Assembly: GCF_006386545.1 (NCBI RefSeq)
Contig: NZ_SWAR01000024.1
Span: 1-64,000 of the forward strand
Direction: 5' to 3'
DNA: 64,000 nucleotides
Source of the DNA: Methylibium rhizosphaerae
GTDB lineage: Bacteria > Pseudomonadota > Gammaproteobacteria > Burkholderiales > Burkholderiaceae_C
Shown here: one piece after another, positions 33,341 to 43,246 of the stretch
Layout of the letters: each line of letters begins with the position of its first letter
Position numbering within the stretch: the first letter of the stretch is position 1
The notes under the pieces: generated by a model
Databases searched by the model: none
What the model was told of the DNA's origin: nothing
Seen by the model: only the letters and a program-made list of their open reading frames with translations
Position numbers and translations under genes: made by a program

Positions 33341-34336
33341 ATGCAGCAGCGACGTTCCTGGATCACGACCACCCTGGCCGCCTGGCTGGCGGCCGGCCTT
33401 TGCGGCGCGGCAGCCGCACAGTCGGACTACCCCTCGAAGCCGATCACGCTGGTGGTGGGCTACCCGCCCGGCGGCAGCGTGGACCTGGTGGCCCGCACGC
33501 TCGCGCCGGAACTGGCCAGGCGCCTCGGCCAGGCGGTCGTGATCGAGAACATCGGCGGCGCCGGCGGCACGATCGGTGCGCAGCGGGTCGCCAAGGCGGC
33601 CCCGGACGGCTACAAGCTGCTGCTGGCGTCGAACAACGAAATGGCCATCAGCAAGCTGGTCAACCCGGCGCTGGCCTATGACGGCCAGCGCGACTTCTCG
33701 CCGATCGGCCTCGTCGCCACGCAGCCCATGGTGCTGGTGGCCGCACCCCATACGAAGGTCAGGTCACTCGACGACTTCGTGCGGGTGGTGAAGGGCAGCC
33801 CGGGCAAGTTCAGCTATGGCAGCTCGGGCATGGGCACCGCGCTGCACCTGGCCGGAGAAATGCTCAAGCAGTCCGGCGGGCTGTTCATGGTGCACATCCC
33901 GTACCGCGGCGTGGGGCCGCTCACCACCGACCTGCTGGGCGGCCAGCTGGACTTCGGCGTGTTCGTGCTGTCGAGCGGCCTGCCGCACATCCGCGCCGGC
34001 AGCGTGGCGGCGCTGGGCACCACCGACGCCCGGCGCGCACCCGCCACGCCGGACATCCCGGCGCTGTCGGAGCACCCGTCGTTCCGCAAGGTCAACATCG
34101 GCATCTGGTTCGGACTGTTCGCGCCCGCCAGGCTGCCGCAGCCGGTGGCCGCCCGGCTCGGCCAGGCCTTCCAGGAGGCGGTGGCCTCGCCCGAGCTGCG
34201 CAGGAAGCTCGAGGAAGCCGGCGCGCGCCCGGCGCCCCCCGAAGGCAAGCCGGACGAGCAGCTGGCGACCTACCTGAAGGCCGAGCAGGAAAAGTACGCC
34301 CGCATCGTCGACTTCGCGAAGATCCGCAATGAATGA
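33341..34336 (+). CDS. Bug-family tripartite tricarboxylate transporter binding protein
   Basis: A 331-residue periplasmic binding protein of the Bug/TctC family, expanded in Burkholderiales. The signal peptide (TTTLAAWLAAGLCGAAAAQS) is followed by YPSKPITLVVGYPPGGSVDL, the diagnostic opening, and later PYRGVGPLTTDLLGGQLDFG. Substrates are carboxylates and other small acids. No TctA/TctB membrane partners are adjacent. The stop overlaps the start of the AstE-like gene by 8 bp, so its ligand may be the substrate or product of that deacylase. Confidence 0.92.
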   Translation: MQQRRSWITTTLAAWLAAGLCGAAAAQSDYPSKPITLVVGYPPGGSVDLVARTLAPELARRLGQAVVIENIGGAGGTIGAQRVAKAAPDGYKLLLASNNEMAISKLVNPALAYDGQRDFSPIGLVATQPMVLVAAPHTKVRSLDDFVRVVKGSPGKFSYGSSGMGTALHLAGEMLKQSGGLFMVHIPYRGVGPLTTDLLGGQLDFGVFVLSSGLPHIRAGSVAALGTTDARRAPATPDIPALSEHPSFRKVNIGIWFGLFAPARLPQPVAARLGQAFQEAVASPELRRKLEEAGARPAPPEGKPDEQLATYLKAEQEKYARIVDFAKIRNE

Positions 34337-35321
34337 AGGTCCCCTTCCTCCACTGCCGTTCGACCTGCCCGTGCCCTCGCTGGGCGACTGGCGTCACGGC
34401 AACACCGGCACCGAAGGCGTGTGGCGTTTTGCCTCGGCGCAACCCGGGCCGAACGTGCTGGTCACCGCGCTGGTTCATGGCAACGAGCTGTGCGGCGCCT
34501 GGGCCCTGCTGGCCGCGCTGGAGGTGAAGCTGCGACCGCAGCGCGGCTCGCTGACGCTGGCCTTCTGCAATCTCGAGGCCTTCGACCGCTTCGACCAGCG
34601 GTCGCCGGATGCTTCTCGTTTTGTCGATGAAGACCTGAATCGCGTGTGGGGCCCGGGCCTGGTCGATGCGCCCGCCAGCAGTGCCGAGCGGCGCCGGGCG
34701 AGACAGCTGTTGCCGTGGGTGGAGCAGGCCGACTGGCTGCTCGACCTGCATTCGATGCACGAGCCCGGCGAGCCCTTGCTGCTGACCGGCCTGCTGCCGC
34801 GCAACATCGAGCTGGCCCGCGAACTGGGCGCGCCGCGCTGCGTGATCGTCGATGCCGGGCACCGCGACGGCCGGCGCCTGCGCGACCACGGCCGGTTCGG
34901 CAGCGCCGATGACGGCACCTCGCGGGCGCTGCTGGTCGAATGCGGCCACCACGGAGCGCTGTCCAGCCGCGACGTGGCGCTCGACATGCTGGCGCGCTTT
35001 CTGGCGGCCAGCGGAGTGGTGGCGCCGTCCGCCTTGCCGCCCTCATGGCGCCTGCCGGCGCCGGGCCGGCAGGCGGTGCTGACGGTGACCGACGCGCTGG
35101 TTGCCGCGAGCCTCGACGTGCGGTTCGCCGAGCCCTGGCGCAACGGCCAGCGTGTCGCCGAAGCCGGCACCGTGCTCGGCTGGGACGCCGGCACACCGCT
35201 GACGACGCCCTATGCGGACTGCACGCTGGTGATGCCGTCGCTGCGGCAGCTGCGCGTGGGCGTCACCGTGATGCGCCTGGCCCGCGAGACGCCTGCGTCG
35301 CAGCCGGCCTCAACCGCCTGA
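34329..35321 (+). CDS. AstE/aspartoacylase-family zinc deacylase
   Basis: A 330-residue zinc hydrolase of the succinylglutamate desuccinylase/aspartoacylase family. The zinc ligands are in VHGNEL (His50, Glu53) and LLDLHSMH, with VDEDLNRVW and the catalytic Glu of LVECGHH. The C-terminal 80 residues are a beta domain. It would release an amino acid from an N-acyl form. Coupled to the Bug binding-protein gene (8-bp overlap) and overlapping creD tail-to-tail by 12 bp. Confidence 0.87.
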   Translation: MNEGPLPPLPFDLPVPSLGDWRHGNTGTEGVWRFASAQPGPNVLVTALVHGNELCGAWALLAALEVKLRPQRGSLTLAFCNLEAFDRFDQRSPDASRFVDEDLNRVWGPGLVDAPASSAERRRARQLLPWVEQADWLLDLHSMHEPGEPLLLTGLLPRNIELARELGAPRCVIVDAGHRDGRRLRDHGRFGSADDGTSRALLVECGHHGALSSRDVALDMLARFLAASGVVAPSALPPSWRLPAPGRQAVLTVTDALVAASLDVRFAEPWRNGQRVAEAGTVLGWDAGTPLTTPYADCTLVMPSLRQLRVGVTVMRLARETPASQPASTA

Positions 35322-36755
35322 CGCGGCGGCATCGCGCCCGAGCAGCGCATACCAGTCCACCCGCCGCGTGAGCACCATCACCGCACCGAGCACGCCGAAC
35401 AGCAGCAGCGACCCCATCACGAGGGCGGTCTGCTCCATCTGCAGCAGCACGTAGAGCACGCCGTACAGCAGCGCAGCCCCGCCGCCGAACAGGCCGCCGG
35501 CACGCCAGCCGCCCAGCACGTGCGCGCCGTAGTAGCCCAGCAGGGCCACCACACCGGCACTGGCCGCGGCATAGGCCCATGCGAAAGCCAGGTGCTCCGA
35601 CAGGCTGAGCAGCAGCAGGAAGAACAGGGTGAGCGCCGCTCCCACCAGCGCGTACTGGATCGGATGCACCTTCACGCGACCCAGCACCTCGCACATCGCG
35701 ACGATGGCGAAGGTGAGGGCGATGAACAGCAGGCCGTACTTGGTGGCGCGGTCGCTCAGCGAATAGGCGTTCACCGGGTCGATGAAGGCGACATCGAGGG
35801 TTTCGACACAGCCCCTGGGCTTCTGCCCGGCGGCGGCTTCGGCCGCCGCCGCGGCCCAGCGTTCCACGTTGTACGGGTTGGCGGCCGCGTTGCCGGCGGG
35901 CGCGCACAGCTCCGCGCCACGCGTGTAGTCCTGCGCGGCGGTGGTGGCCAGCGACGAGACGCGCCAGGTGGCGGAAAACCCGTCGCTGCGGACCTCGCGT
36001 TCGGCCGGCAGGAACCGCCCGCCGAAGCTGGGGTGCGGCCAGTCGGAGCGCAGCTGCACCAACGTCGTGTCGGCCACCGGGGCGATCGCGAGCTCTGCGG
36101 TGCCCACCAGTTCGAGCGTCAGGTCGGCGGTGAGCGCGGTGCCCGGCGCCGGCGCCTCGGCCAGCGATCCCGACCCGGCCAGCACGCTGTGGAAACCTCG
36201 CGGGTAGCTGCCATGGAAGGTGCCGGGCAGCACCGGGCGGCTGCTGCCGTTGGCCCGCACCTGGGCGAGCCGGATGCCGCGGGCATCGTTCAAGGCCACC
36301 ATCAGGATCGGCTCGCCGCAGGCCAGGCGCGAGCCGGCATGCTCGCGCTGCGCCACCAGCGGCGCAAGGCTGGCCCATTGCGCCTGCAGGGTGGCCTTGG
36401 TGGCATAGGCGTTGACCTTGAACAGGCCGCGATAGCGCGGCTCCAGCGCAGCGCTGGCGTCGATGTGCAGCCGCGTGGGCGCCAGCGACAGGCGGAACTC
36501 GCGCTTGTCGGTGGTCACGCGCCTGTCCTTGCCTTCGCCGACGGTGGTGTCCCATTCCTCGACGCACGAGCGGTGCAGCACCGGGCCGAGCAGGGCCTGG
36601 CGGCCGGCCAGGCGGGTTTCGACGCTGCGTTCGGCTTCATGCTGGCGGCCCTGGCGTTCGTCGACGATGCCGCCGATGCGCGCCAGCGCAGCGCACAGCA
36701 GCAAGGTGATGCCGCCCACCGCCAGCGCCTTGAAAAGGTAAGGACGTGACTTCAT
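35310..36755 (-). CDS. creD: CreD inner-membrane protein
   Basis: A 481-residue membrane protein of the CreD family. TM1 is at about 8-28, then a ~300-residue periplasmic domain rich in beta strands (RLHIDASAALEPRYRGLFKV, VDTTLVQLRSDWPHPSFGGR-like), then about six C-terminal helices (YGLLFIALTFAIVAMCEVLG onward). CreD is induced through CreBC, and in several bacteria contributes to envelope integrity and beta-lactam or colicin response. ATG 36755 is the conventional start. A perfect cre tag lies 70 bp upstream. Confidence 0.92.
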   Translation of the reverse strand: MKSRPYLFKALAVGGITLLLCAALARIGGIVDERQGRQHEAERSVETRLAGRQALLGPVLHRSCVEEWDTTVGEGKDRRVTTDKREFRLSLAPTRLHIDASAALEPRYRGLFKVNAYATKATLQAQWASLAPLVAQREHAGSRLACGEPILMVALNDARGIRLAQVRANGSSRPVLPGTFHGSYPRGFHSVLAGSGSLAEAPAPGTALTADLTLELVGTAELAIAPVADTTLVQLRSDWPHPSFGGRFLPAEREVRSDGFSATWRVSSLATTAAQDYTRGAELCAPAGNAAANPYNVERWAAAAAEAAAGQKPRGCVETLDVAFIDPVNAYSLSDRATKYGLLFIALTFAIVAMCEVLGRVKVHPIQYALVGAALTLFFLLLLSLSEHLAFAWAYAAASAGVVALLGYYGAHVLGGWRAGGLFGGGAALLYGVLYVLLQMEQTALVMGSLLLFGVLGAVMVLTRRVDWYALLGRDAAASGG

Positions 36756-36824
36756 TCGCTCCGGCTCCCGGGAGTTGTTGGAGCCTGCAGCGTCGCAACG
36801 CCGCGTGAGCGGAGCGCGAAGTTT

Positions 36825-36840
36825 GTGAAGCGAGCGTGAA
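36825..36840 (-). promoter_or_regulatory. cre tag (CreB-binding direct repeat)
   Basis: On the minus strand this reads TTCAC-GCTCGC-TTCAC, an exact match to the TTCAC-N6-TTCAC cre tag bound by phosphorylated CreB. It lies in the 94-bp gap between creC and creD, 70 bp upstream of the creD start. Confidence 0.85.
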
Positions 36841-36849
36841 GCGGCCGGC

Positions 36850-38295
36850 TCAGGGCGCCGTGAACTGCAGCCGCGCACGCCAGCCCGGCTGCGCCGGCTC
36901 GCCGCTCCACGTGCCGCCGTGCAGTGCCATCACCTGCTGCACGATCGCAAGGCCCAGCCCGCTGCTCTTGGGCGCATGGTCGCCGGGCCTGGGGGTCGAA
37001 TAGAAGCGCTGGCCGAGCTGCGCCCGCGCGTAGTCGGGCACGCCGGGGCCATGGTCGCGCAGCGTGAAGCTGCCGTCGGAGCCCACCGCCACCTCCAGCT
37101 CGCTGCCCTCGGGTGCGAAGTCCAGGGCATTGGCGAAGAGGTTGGTCATCGCCAGCGTGATGAGCTCGGCATCGCCGTGCACTTCGATGCCGGGGTCGGG
37201 CGGCGACAGCCAGCGCAGGCCGATGCGGCGCTGGTCGGCACGGGCGTGCAGCGCATCCCAGGCCTGCAGGGCGCAGCGGCTGAGCGACACCGGGCCGGCA
37301 TGCTCGAGCGCGCGCCGGCCCTCGAGCTTCGACAGCTCCAGCAGACGGTCGACCAGCAGCCGCAGGCGTTCGCCCTGTTCCTCGATCTGGCGGGCAAAGG
37401 TTTCGCGATCGGCGTCGGGCAGCGGGTCGCGCAGCAGCTCGGCCGCGCCGCGGATGGCGGCCAGCGGGCTCTTGAGCTCATGGGTCAGCGCACGCACCGT
37501 GTGTTCGAGCTGCTCGCGCCCGTCGAGGCGCGTGCGCATGGCGTCCATGGCCTTGGCCAGCTCGCCGAGTTCGCCCGACAGGGCCGGCACCTCGATGCGG
37601 CGGCCGCCGCTGTCGACCTGCTGTGCATAGCGCCGCAGCCGCCGGATCGACCACACCAGCCAGCCGGTGACGGCCACGCCGATGGCCAGCGACAGGCCCA
37701 GCAGCCAGGCGCCAGCCACCAGGATCTTGCGCTCGGCGCGGTCGATGAAGGGCTGCACCGTGGCCACCGGCTTGGCCACCGTGAGCACGCCGATCACCTG
37801 GCCTTCATGGCGCACCGGCGCCGCCACGTACATGACCGAGCTGCGGTCGTCGGCCTGCACCTCGCGGGTGGCGCGCGCACCGTATTCGCCGCGCAGGGTG
37901 AGCGCCACGTCACGCCAGCGCGAGTAGTCGGCGCCGACCGCGCTGCCCTGGCGGGCCCCGGCGTCGAAGACCACGCGACCGCGCGCGTCGGTGACGTAGA
38001 TGCGGAAGTCGAGGCTGCGCTTGGCCAGCCCCCAGATCCTTGCGTCGATGGGACGCGCGGCGTAGTCGCGCACACGCTCGGCAAACCGCGACTGCTCCAG
38101 CGTGGCGCCCTCGGGCAGCGCGGCCAGGTCGTCGGCCACCTGCTCGGCCAGCAGGTTGGCGGTGTCCACCAGCACGTCTTCCATCACCTCGCGCACGCTG
38201 GGCTTCACCTCGGCGACGAACACCCGCAGCACGAAAAACGCCGCGAGCCCGGTGATGAGGAAGAAGCCCAGCAGCAGGCGCACGCCGAGTTTCAT
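36850..38295 (-). CDS. creC: CreC sensor histidine kinase
   Basis: A 481-residue membrane kinase. TM1 (LLLGFFLITGLAAFFVLRVF) and TM2 (VAGAWLLGLSLAIGVAVTGW) flank a periplasmic domain that includes AKRSLDFRIYVTDARGRVVF, matching CreC. HAMP, the H-box LTHELKSPLAAIRG, N box NLFANALDF and G box KSSGLGLAIVQQV follow. ATG 38295 overlaps the stop of a 10-codon mini-ORF (TCATGA) rather than that of creB, because the junction has been repeated. Confidence 0.92.
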   Translation of the reverse strand: MKLGVRLLLGFFLITGLAAFFVLRVFVAEVKPSVREVMEDVLVDTANLLAEQVADDLAALPEGATLEQSRFAERVRDYAARPIDARIWGLAKRSLDFRIYVTDARGRVVFDAGARQGSAVGADYSRWRDVALTLRGEYGARATREVQADDRSSVMYVAAPVRHEGQVIGVLTVAKPVATVQPFIDRAERKILVAGAWLLGLSLAIGVAVTGWLVWSIRRLRRYAQQVDSGGRRIEVPALSGELGELAKAMDAMRTRLDGREQLEHTVRALTHELKSPLAAIRGAAELLRDPLPDADRETFARQIEEQGERLRLLVDRLLELSKLEGRRALEHAGPVSLSRCALQAWDALHARADQRRIGLRWLSPPDPGIEVHGDAELITLAMTNLFANALDFAPEGSELEVAVGSDGSFTLRDHGPGVPDYARAQLGQRFYSTPRPGDHAPKSSGLGLAIVQQVMALHGGTWSGEPAQPGWRARLQFTAP

Positions 38296-38324
38296 GAGGC
38301 GTTACTCCGTTGCTCGAGTTTCAC
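38292..38324 (-). CDS. Mini-ORF 2 in creB-creC junction
   Basis: GTG start, ten codons (VKLEQRSNAS, Val read as Met) and TGA. Its TGA overlaps the creC ATG by sharing TGA/ATG bases, and its GTG overlaps the TGA of mini-ORF 1. It arose from the 29-bp repeat. Whether the peptide is made or only passes ribosomes on to creC is unknown. Confidence 0.5.
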   Translation of the reverse strand: MKLEQRSNAS

Positions 38325-38353
38325 GAGGCGACGCTCCGTTGCTCCAGCTTCAT
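38321..38353 (-). CDS. Mini-ORF 1 in creB-creC junction
   Basis: ATG start, ten codons (MKLEQRSVAS) and TGA. Its ATG overlaps the creB stop (TCATGA) and its TGA overlaps the GTG of mini-ORF 2 (TCGTGA). GGAG within creB lies 11 nt before its ATG. Role proposed: relay of re-initiating ribosomes. Confidence 0.5.
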   Translation of the reverse strand: MKLEQRSVAS

Positions 38354-39051
38354 GACGCCGGAAGCTCCAGCGAATACCCCAGCCCCCGATGCGTGACGAT
38401 GGGATCGAGCTCCGGCTTCACCTCGCGCAGCTTGGCGCGCAGCGTCTTGACGTGCGTGTCCACCGTGCGGTCGCCGCTGTCGGCGTCGGCGCCCCACACC
38501 GCGTCGAGCAGCGACTCGCGGCTGTGGATGCGTCCGGGTGAACGCAGCAGCACCCGCAGCAGGCCGAGCTCGCGACGCGTGAGCGACAACGGCTGGCCGG
38601 CATACCGCACCCGCGAGCCGGCTTCGTCGAGCTCGAACAGCCCGTGTGGCGGCGCGACCGGCGAGGCGGTCGCGCGTGCACGCCGCAACAGCGCGCGCAC
38701 CCTGGCCACCAGCTCGCGGGGACTGAAGGGCTTGGCGACGTAGTCGTCGGCACCCAGCTCGAGCCCGAGCACGCGGTCGGTCTCGTCGCTGCGTGCGGTG
38801 AGCAGCACGATGGGCAGGGCCGGCTGCTCCTGCCGCAGCGTGCGGCACAGGTCGAGCCCGCTGCCGTCGGGCAGCCCCACGTCGAGCAAGGCCACGTCGG
38901 CTGCTCCGCTGCGCAGCTGCTCCGCGGCCTCGCGCACCAGCAGCACGTGCCGCACGGCGAACCCGTCGCGCTCGAGCGCATAGGCAACGGTGCGCGCGAT
39001 GGCCGGGTCGTCTTCGAGCAGCAGCACGCAAGGCGGCGAAGGAGGCGTCAT
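38350..39051 (-). CDS. creB: CreB response regulator
   Basis: A 233-residue OmpR-type regulator. The receiver domain shows LLLEDDPAI, the phospho-acceptor in VALLDVGLPDGSG and Lys in VAKPFSPRELV. The winged helix ends DRTVDTHVKTLRAKLREVKP and THRGLGYSLEL. Identity as CreB rests on the adjoining creC and creD genes and on the cre tag. ATG 39051 is the conventional start. It is the first gene of creB-creC-creD. Confidence 0.92.
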   Translation of the reverse strand: MTPPSPPCVLLLEDDPAIARTVAYALERDGFAVRHVLLVREAAEQLRSGAADVALLDVGLPDGSGLDLCRTLRQEQPALPIVLLTARSDETDRVLGLELGADDYVAKPFSPRELVARVRALLRRARATASPVAPPHGLFELDEAGSRVRYAGQPLSLTRRELGLLRVLLRSPGRIHSRESLLDAVWGADADSGDRTVDTHVKTLRAKLREVKPELDPIVTHRGLGYSLELPAS

Positions 39052-39255
39052 GGCGCGGATGCTATCGGCTCCGGCAGGCGCACCGGCATTCCGTCACGGC
39101 GGCGCCTGGCCTCGAGGCAGCGAGCGTGCAGCACTGCGCGGGATGGCGCTGCCCCGGGTAACAGGAAATCAAGCGGCTGCCCTGGCGCCCGATACACCGG
39201 TCAACGCGCAGCACGAACCGGTTGCGCGGTCCCGTGTTGTCAAAGAGGCCCTGCC

Positions 39256-39771
39256 ATGCAGTACCCGCCCGCCTTGCGCCTGTTGCCGTTGTTCGCAGCG
39301 TTGCTGCTGCCGCCCTGCGCCGGCTTCGCGCAAGCCCATGCCGAAGGCGGCGAGGGGGCTGCGCAGTGGTGGCTGAGCAGCGGCTTCTGGTCGCACCACA
39401 CGCGCCGGGCCGATCGCTACCAGCAGAACAACACCGGCATCGGATTCGAGTGGCACGGCGGCGGCCACTGGCAGGACTGGCAACTGAACGCCGGCCACTA
39501 CCGCAACTCGCGCAACCGCCCGAGCAACTACGTGCAGGCGGGCTGGATGCCGCTGTGCCTCGATCTGCCGGCAGACTTTTCGCTGCATGCCGGCGCCAGC
39601 GTGGGCGTGGTCAACGGCTATCCGCGCATGAAGGGCGGCGGCTACTTCCCGACGTTCGTGCCGGCGCTGTCGCTGCAGTGGCAGCGCCTGGGGCTCAACC
39701 TCGTCTACATCCCGTCGGTCGGGACGGTGGATGGCGCGTTCGCACTGCAGCTGAAGGCCCGGCTGCTGTAG
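39256..39771 (+). CDS. Small outer-membrane beta-barrel protein
   Basis: A 171-residue exported protein. The signal peptide ends near CAGFAQAHA. The mature part alternates strands and turns (WWLSSGFWSHHTRRADRYQQ, NNTGIGFEWHGGGHWQDWQL, GYPRMKGGGYFPTFVPALSL), suggesting an eight-strand barrel. The pattern resembles a family of small uncharacterised barrels and, loosely, PagP. No catalytic set is recognised. It is divergent from creB, 204 bp apart. Confidence 0.6.
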   Translation: MQYPPALRLLPLFAALLLPPCAGFAQAHAEGGEGAAQWWLSSGFWSHHTRRADRYQQNNTGIGFEWHGGGHWQDWQLNAGHYRNSRNRPSNYVQAGWMPLCLDLPADFSLHAGASVGVVNGYPRMKGGGYFPTFVPALSLQWQRLGLNLVYIPSVGTVDGAFALQLKARLL

Positions 39772-39794
39772 GAGGCCGCCGGGTCCTGCTCCAG

Positions 39795-41676
<1,882 letters not shown>

Positions 41677-41947
41677 GGGAGGCGCCCATCATAGGTGCGC
41701 TGATGCACCGCGGCAGCCTCGGGCGGTGCGCTGCAGGGCCCACGGGGAAACCCCAACCGCTGCTTTGGAAACGGCGCAGATACAACACTTTCCGCGCGAA
41801 GTTGCCAAACGGGCTAGCGCACTCGCGTGAGCTTTACCACATAATCCGGCTCCTGTGTCTGGTAGCCGCGCCTTCTCTGGAAATAGGTCCCGATGGGTTG
41901 AGCTCCACATGGTTCTCTGTTCAGGTTTCTAGGAAAGGCGCTCATCC
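41677..41947. other. 271-bp leader of the RNA-binding protein gene
   Basis: No gene. The segment is less GC-rich near 41830-41947 and probably carries the promoter and a long 5' leader of the RRM gene, as found for cold-responsive RNA-binding proteins. No unambiguous -35/-10 pair could be chosen. Confidence 0.45.
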
Positions 41948-42400
41948 ATGGGCAACAAACTCTACGTAGGCAACCTTGCCTACAGCGTGCGTGACGAAGA
42001 GCTGCAGCAAGCGTTCTCGCAGTTCGGTTCGGTCACCTCGGCCAAGGTCATGATGGACCGCGACACTGGCCGCTCGAAAGGTTTCGGATTCGTTGAAATG
42101 GGCTCGGACTCCGAAGCTCAGTCGGCCATCGAAGGCATGAACGGCCAGCCCCTGTCCGGCCGTGCCATCGTCGTCAACGAAGCCCGCCCCCGTGAAGAGC
42201 GTCCGGGCGGCTTCCGTGGTCCGTACGGTGGCGGCGGTGGTGGTGGCGGCGGCGGCTTCGGCGGCGGCCGTCGCGAAGGCGGCGGTGGCGGCGGCTACGG
42301 CGGCGGCGGTGGTCGCAGCGGTGGCGGCGGCTACGGCGGTGGTGGCGGCGGCCGCAGCGGCGGTGGCGGCTACGGCGGCGGCGGTCGCGGCGGCTACTGA
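41948..42400 (+). CDS. Glycine-rich RRM RNA-binding protein
   Basis: A 150-residue protein with one RNA recognition motif (residues 1-80). RNP2 is KLYVGNL and RNP1 is SKGFGFVEM. The C-terminal ~55 residues are almost only Gly with Arg, Ser and Tyr (GGGRSGGGGYGGG repeats), an RGG/GYR-like low-complexity tail that may favour condensation. Bacterial members are cold- or stress-induced RNA chaperones. AAAGG lies a short distance upstream of the ATG. An intrinsic terminator follows. Confidence 0.93.
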   Translation: MGNKLYVGNLAYSVRDEELQQAFSQFGSVTSAKVMMDRDTGRSKGFGFVEMGSDSEAQSAIEGMNGQPLSGRAIVVNEARPREERPGGFRGPYGGGGGGGGGGFGGGRREGGGGGGYGGGGGRSGGGGYGGGGGGRSGGGGYGGGGRGGY

Positions 42401-42424
42401 TCAGCCGGCAAGTCTGCAAGAAAG

Positions 42425-42455
42425 AAGGCGGTGGCCGAGAGGCTCACCGCCTTTT
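42425..42455 (+). terminator. Intrinsic terminator of the RRM gene
   Basis: AAGGCGGTG (42425-42433) pairs with CACCGCCTT (42445-42453) across an 11-nt loop, ending in a run of five T. Located between two convergent genes, with A-rich sequence on the other side so it may work in both directions. Confidence 0.9.
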
Positions 42456-42472
42456 TCATTGGGGTGCCTCCG

Positions 42473-43246
42473 TCAGGCCTCGCCCTGGCGCTTCTTGCGG
42501 CCTCGACCGGCCAGCACGCGGTCGAACAGGGCATTGGGCAGCAGGCGCAGCAGCTTGGCCACCACCCCCATCTGCCACGGAATGACGCGGTAGCTTGCGC
42601 CGGCTTCGATGGCGGCGAAGGCGCGGTCGGCAAATTCGTCCGGCGTCATGAGAAAGGGCATCGGGTAGGTGTTGCCGGCCGTCAGCGGCGTGGCCACATA
42701 CCCCGGCACCACCGTGACGACCTTGACCCCGAACGGGCGGCATTCGCCGCGCAGGCTTTCGCAGTAGCTCACCACCGCTGCCTTGCTGGCGCAGTAGGCG
42801 CCGTGGCCGGGCAGGCCTCGGATCGCCGCCACGCTGGCAATACCCACCAGGGTGCCGCTGCGGCGCTCGCGCATCGGTTTCACGAAAGGGTGGAAGGTCG
42901 CGGCCACGCCCAGGTTGTTGGTCTCGAAGGTGGCGCGCATGACCTCGAGGTCTTCGTACTCCGCGGTGTCGATGCCCACGCTGATGCCTGCATTGGCGAT
43001 CACGACGTCGGGCACGCCTTGCTTGGCGATGCAGTCGCGCGCCGCGGCAATGATGCTGTCGGGCTGGCGCACGTCGGCGGCGTAGACGCCCACGCGTTCG
43101 GCGGCGAAGCCCTGGGTCTGCGCCCAGCTCGCGATGTCGCCGGTGCGCCGCGCCACCAGGGCAAGCCGGTAGCCGGCCTGATAGAAGCGCGCCGCGAGCG
43201 CTTGCCCGATGCCGCTGGAGGCGCCGGTGATGAGGACCAGTTTCAT
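42473..43246 (-). CDS. Short-chain dehydrogenase/reductase
   Basis: A 257-residue NAD(P)-dependent SDR. TGASSGIG (nucleotide loop), NAGIS, and the catalytic YCASK (Tyr-x-x-x-Lys) with the preceding Ser in GIASVAA are complete. A basic tail (RGRKKRQGEA) ends it. Its ATG overlaps the lptC stop (ATGA), placing it in the LPS operon where lptA would be expected. The substrate is unknown. Confidence 0.9.
   Translation of the reverse strand: MKLVLITGASSGIGQALAARFYQAGYRLALVARRTGDIASWAQTQGFAAERVGVYAADVRQPDSIIAAARDCIAKQGVPDVVIANAGISVGIDTAEYEDLEVMRATFETNNLGVAATFHPFVKPMRERRSGTLVGIASVAAIRGLPGHGAYCASKAAVVSYCESLRGECRPFGVKVVTVVPGYVATPLTAGNTYPMPFLMTPDEFADRAFAAIEAGASYRVIPWQMGVVAKLLRLLPNALFDRVLAGRGRKKRQGEA

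Larger units (their letters stand above)
38288..38353. repeat. 29-bp tandem repeat at the creB-creC junction
   Basis: Units at 38288-38316 and 38317-38345, plus a partial third from 38346, repeat the start-and-Shine-Dalgarno region of creC. Each unit carries GGAG followed 9 nt later by a start codon. Confidence 0.95.

Noticed and set aside
38644-39255. Upstream in-frame extension of the small barrel protein
   Set aside because: Antisense to creB; a normal signal peptide begins at ATG 39256.
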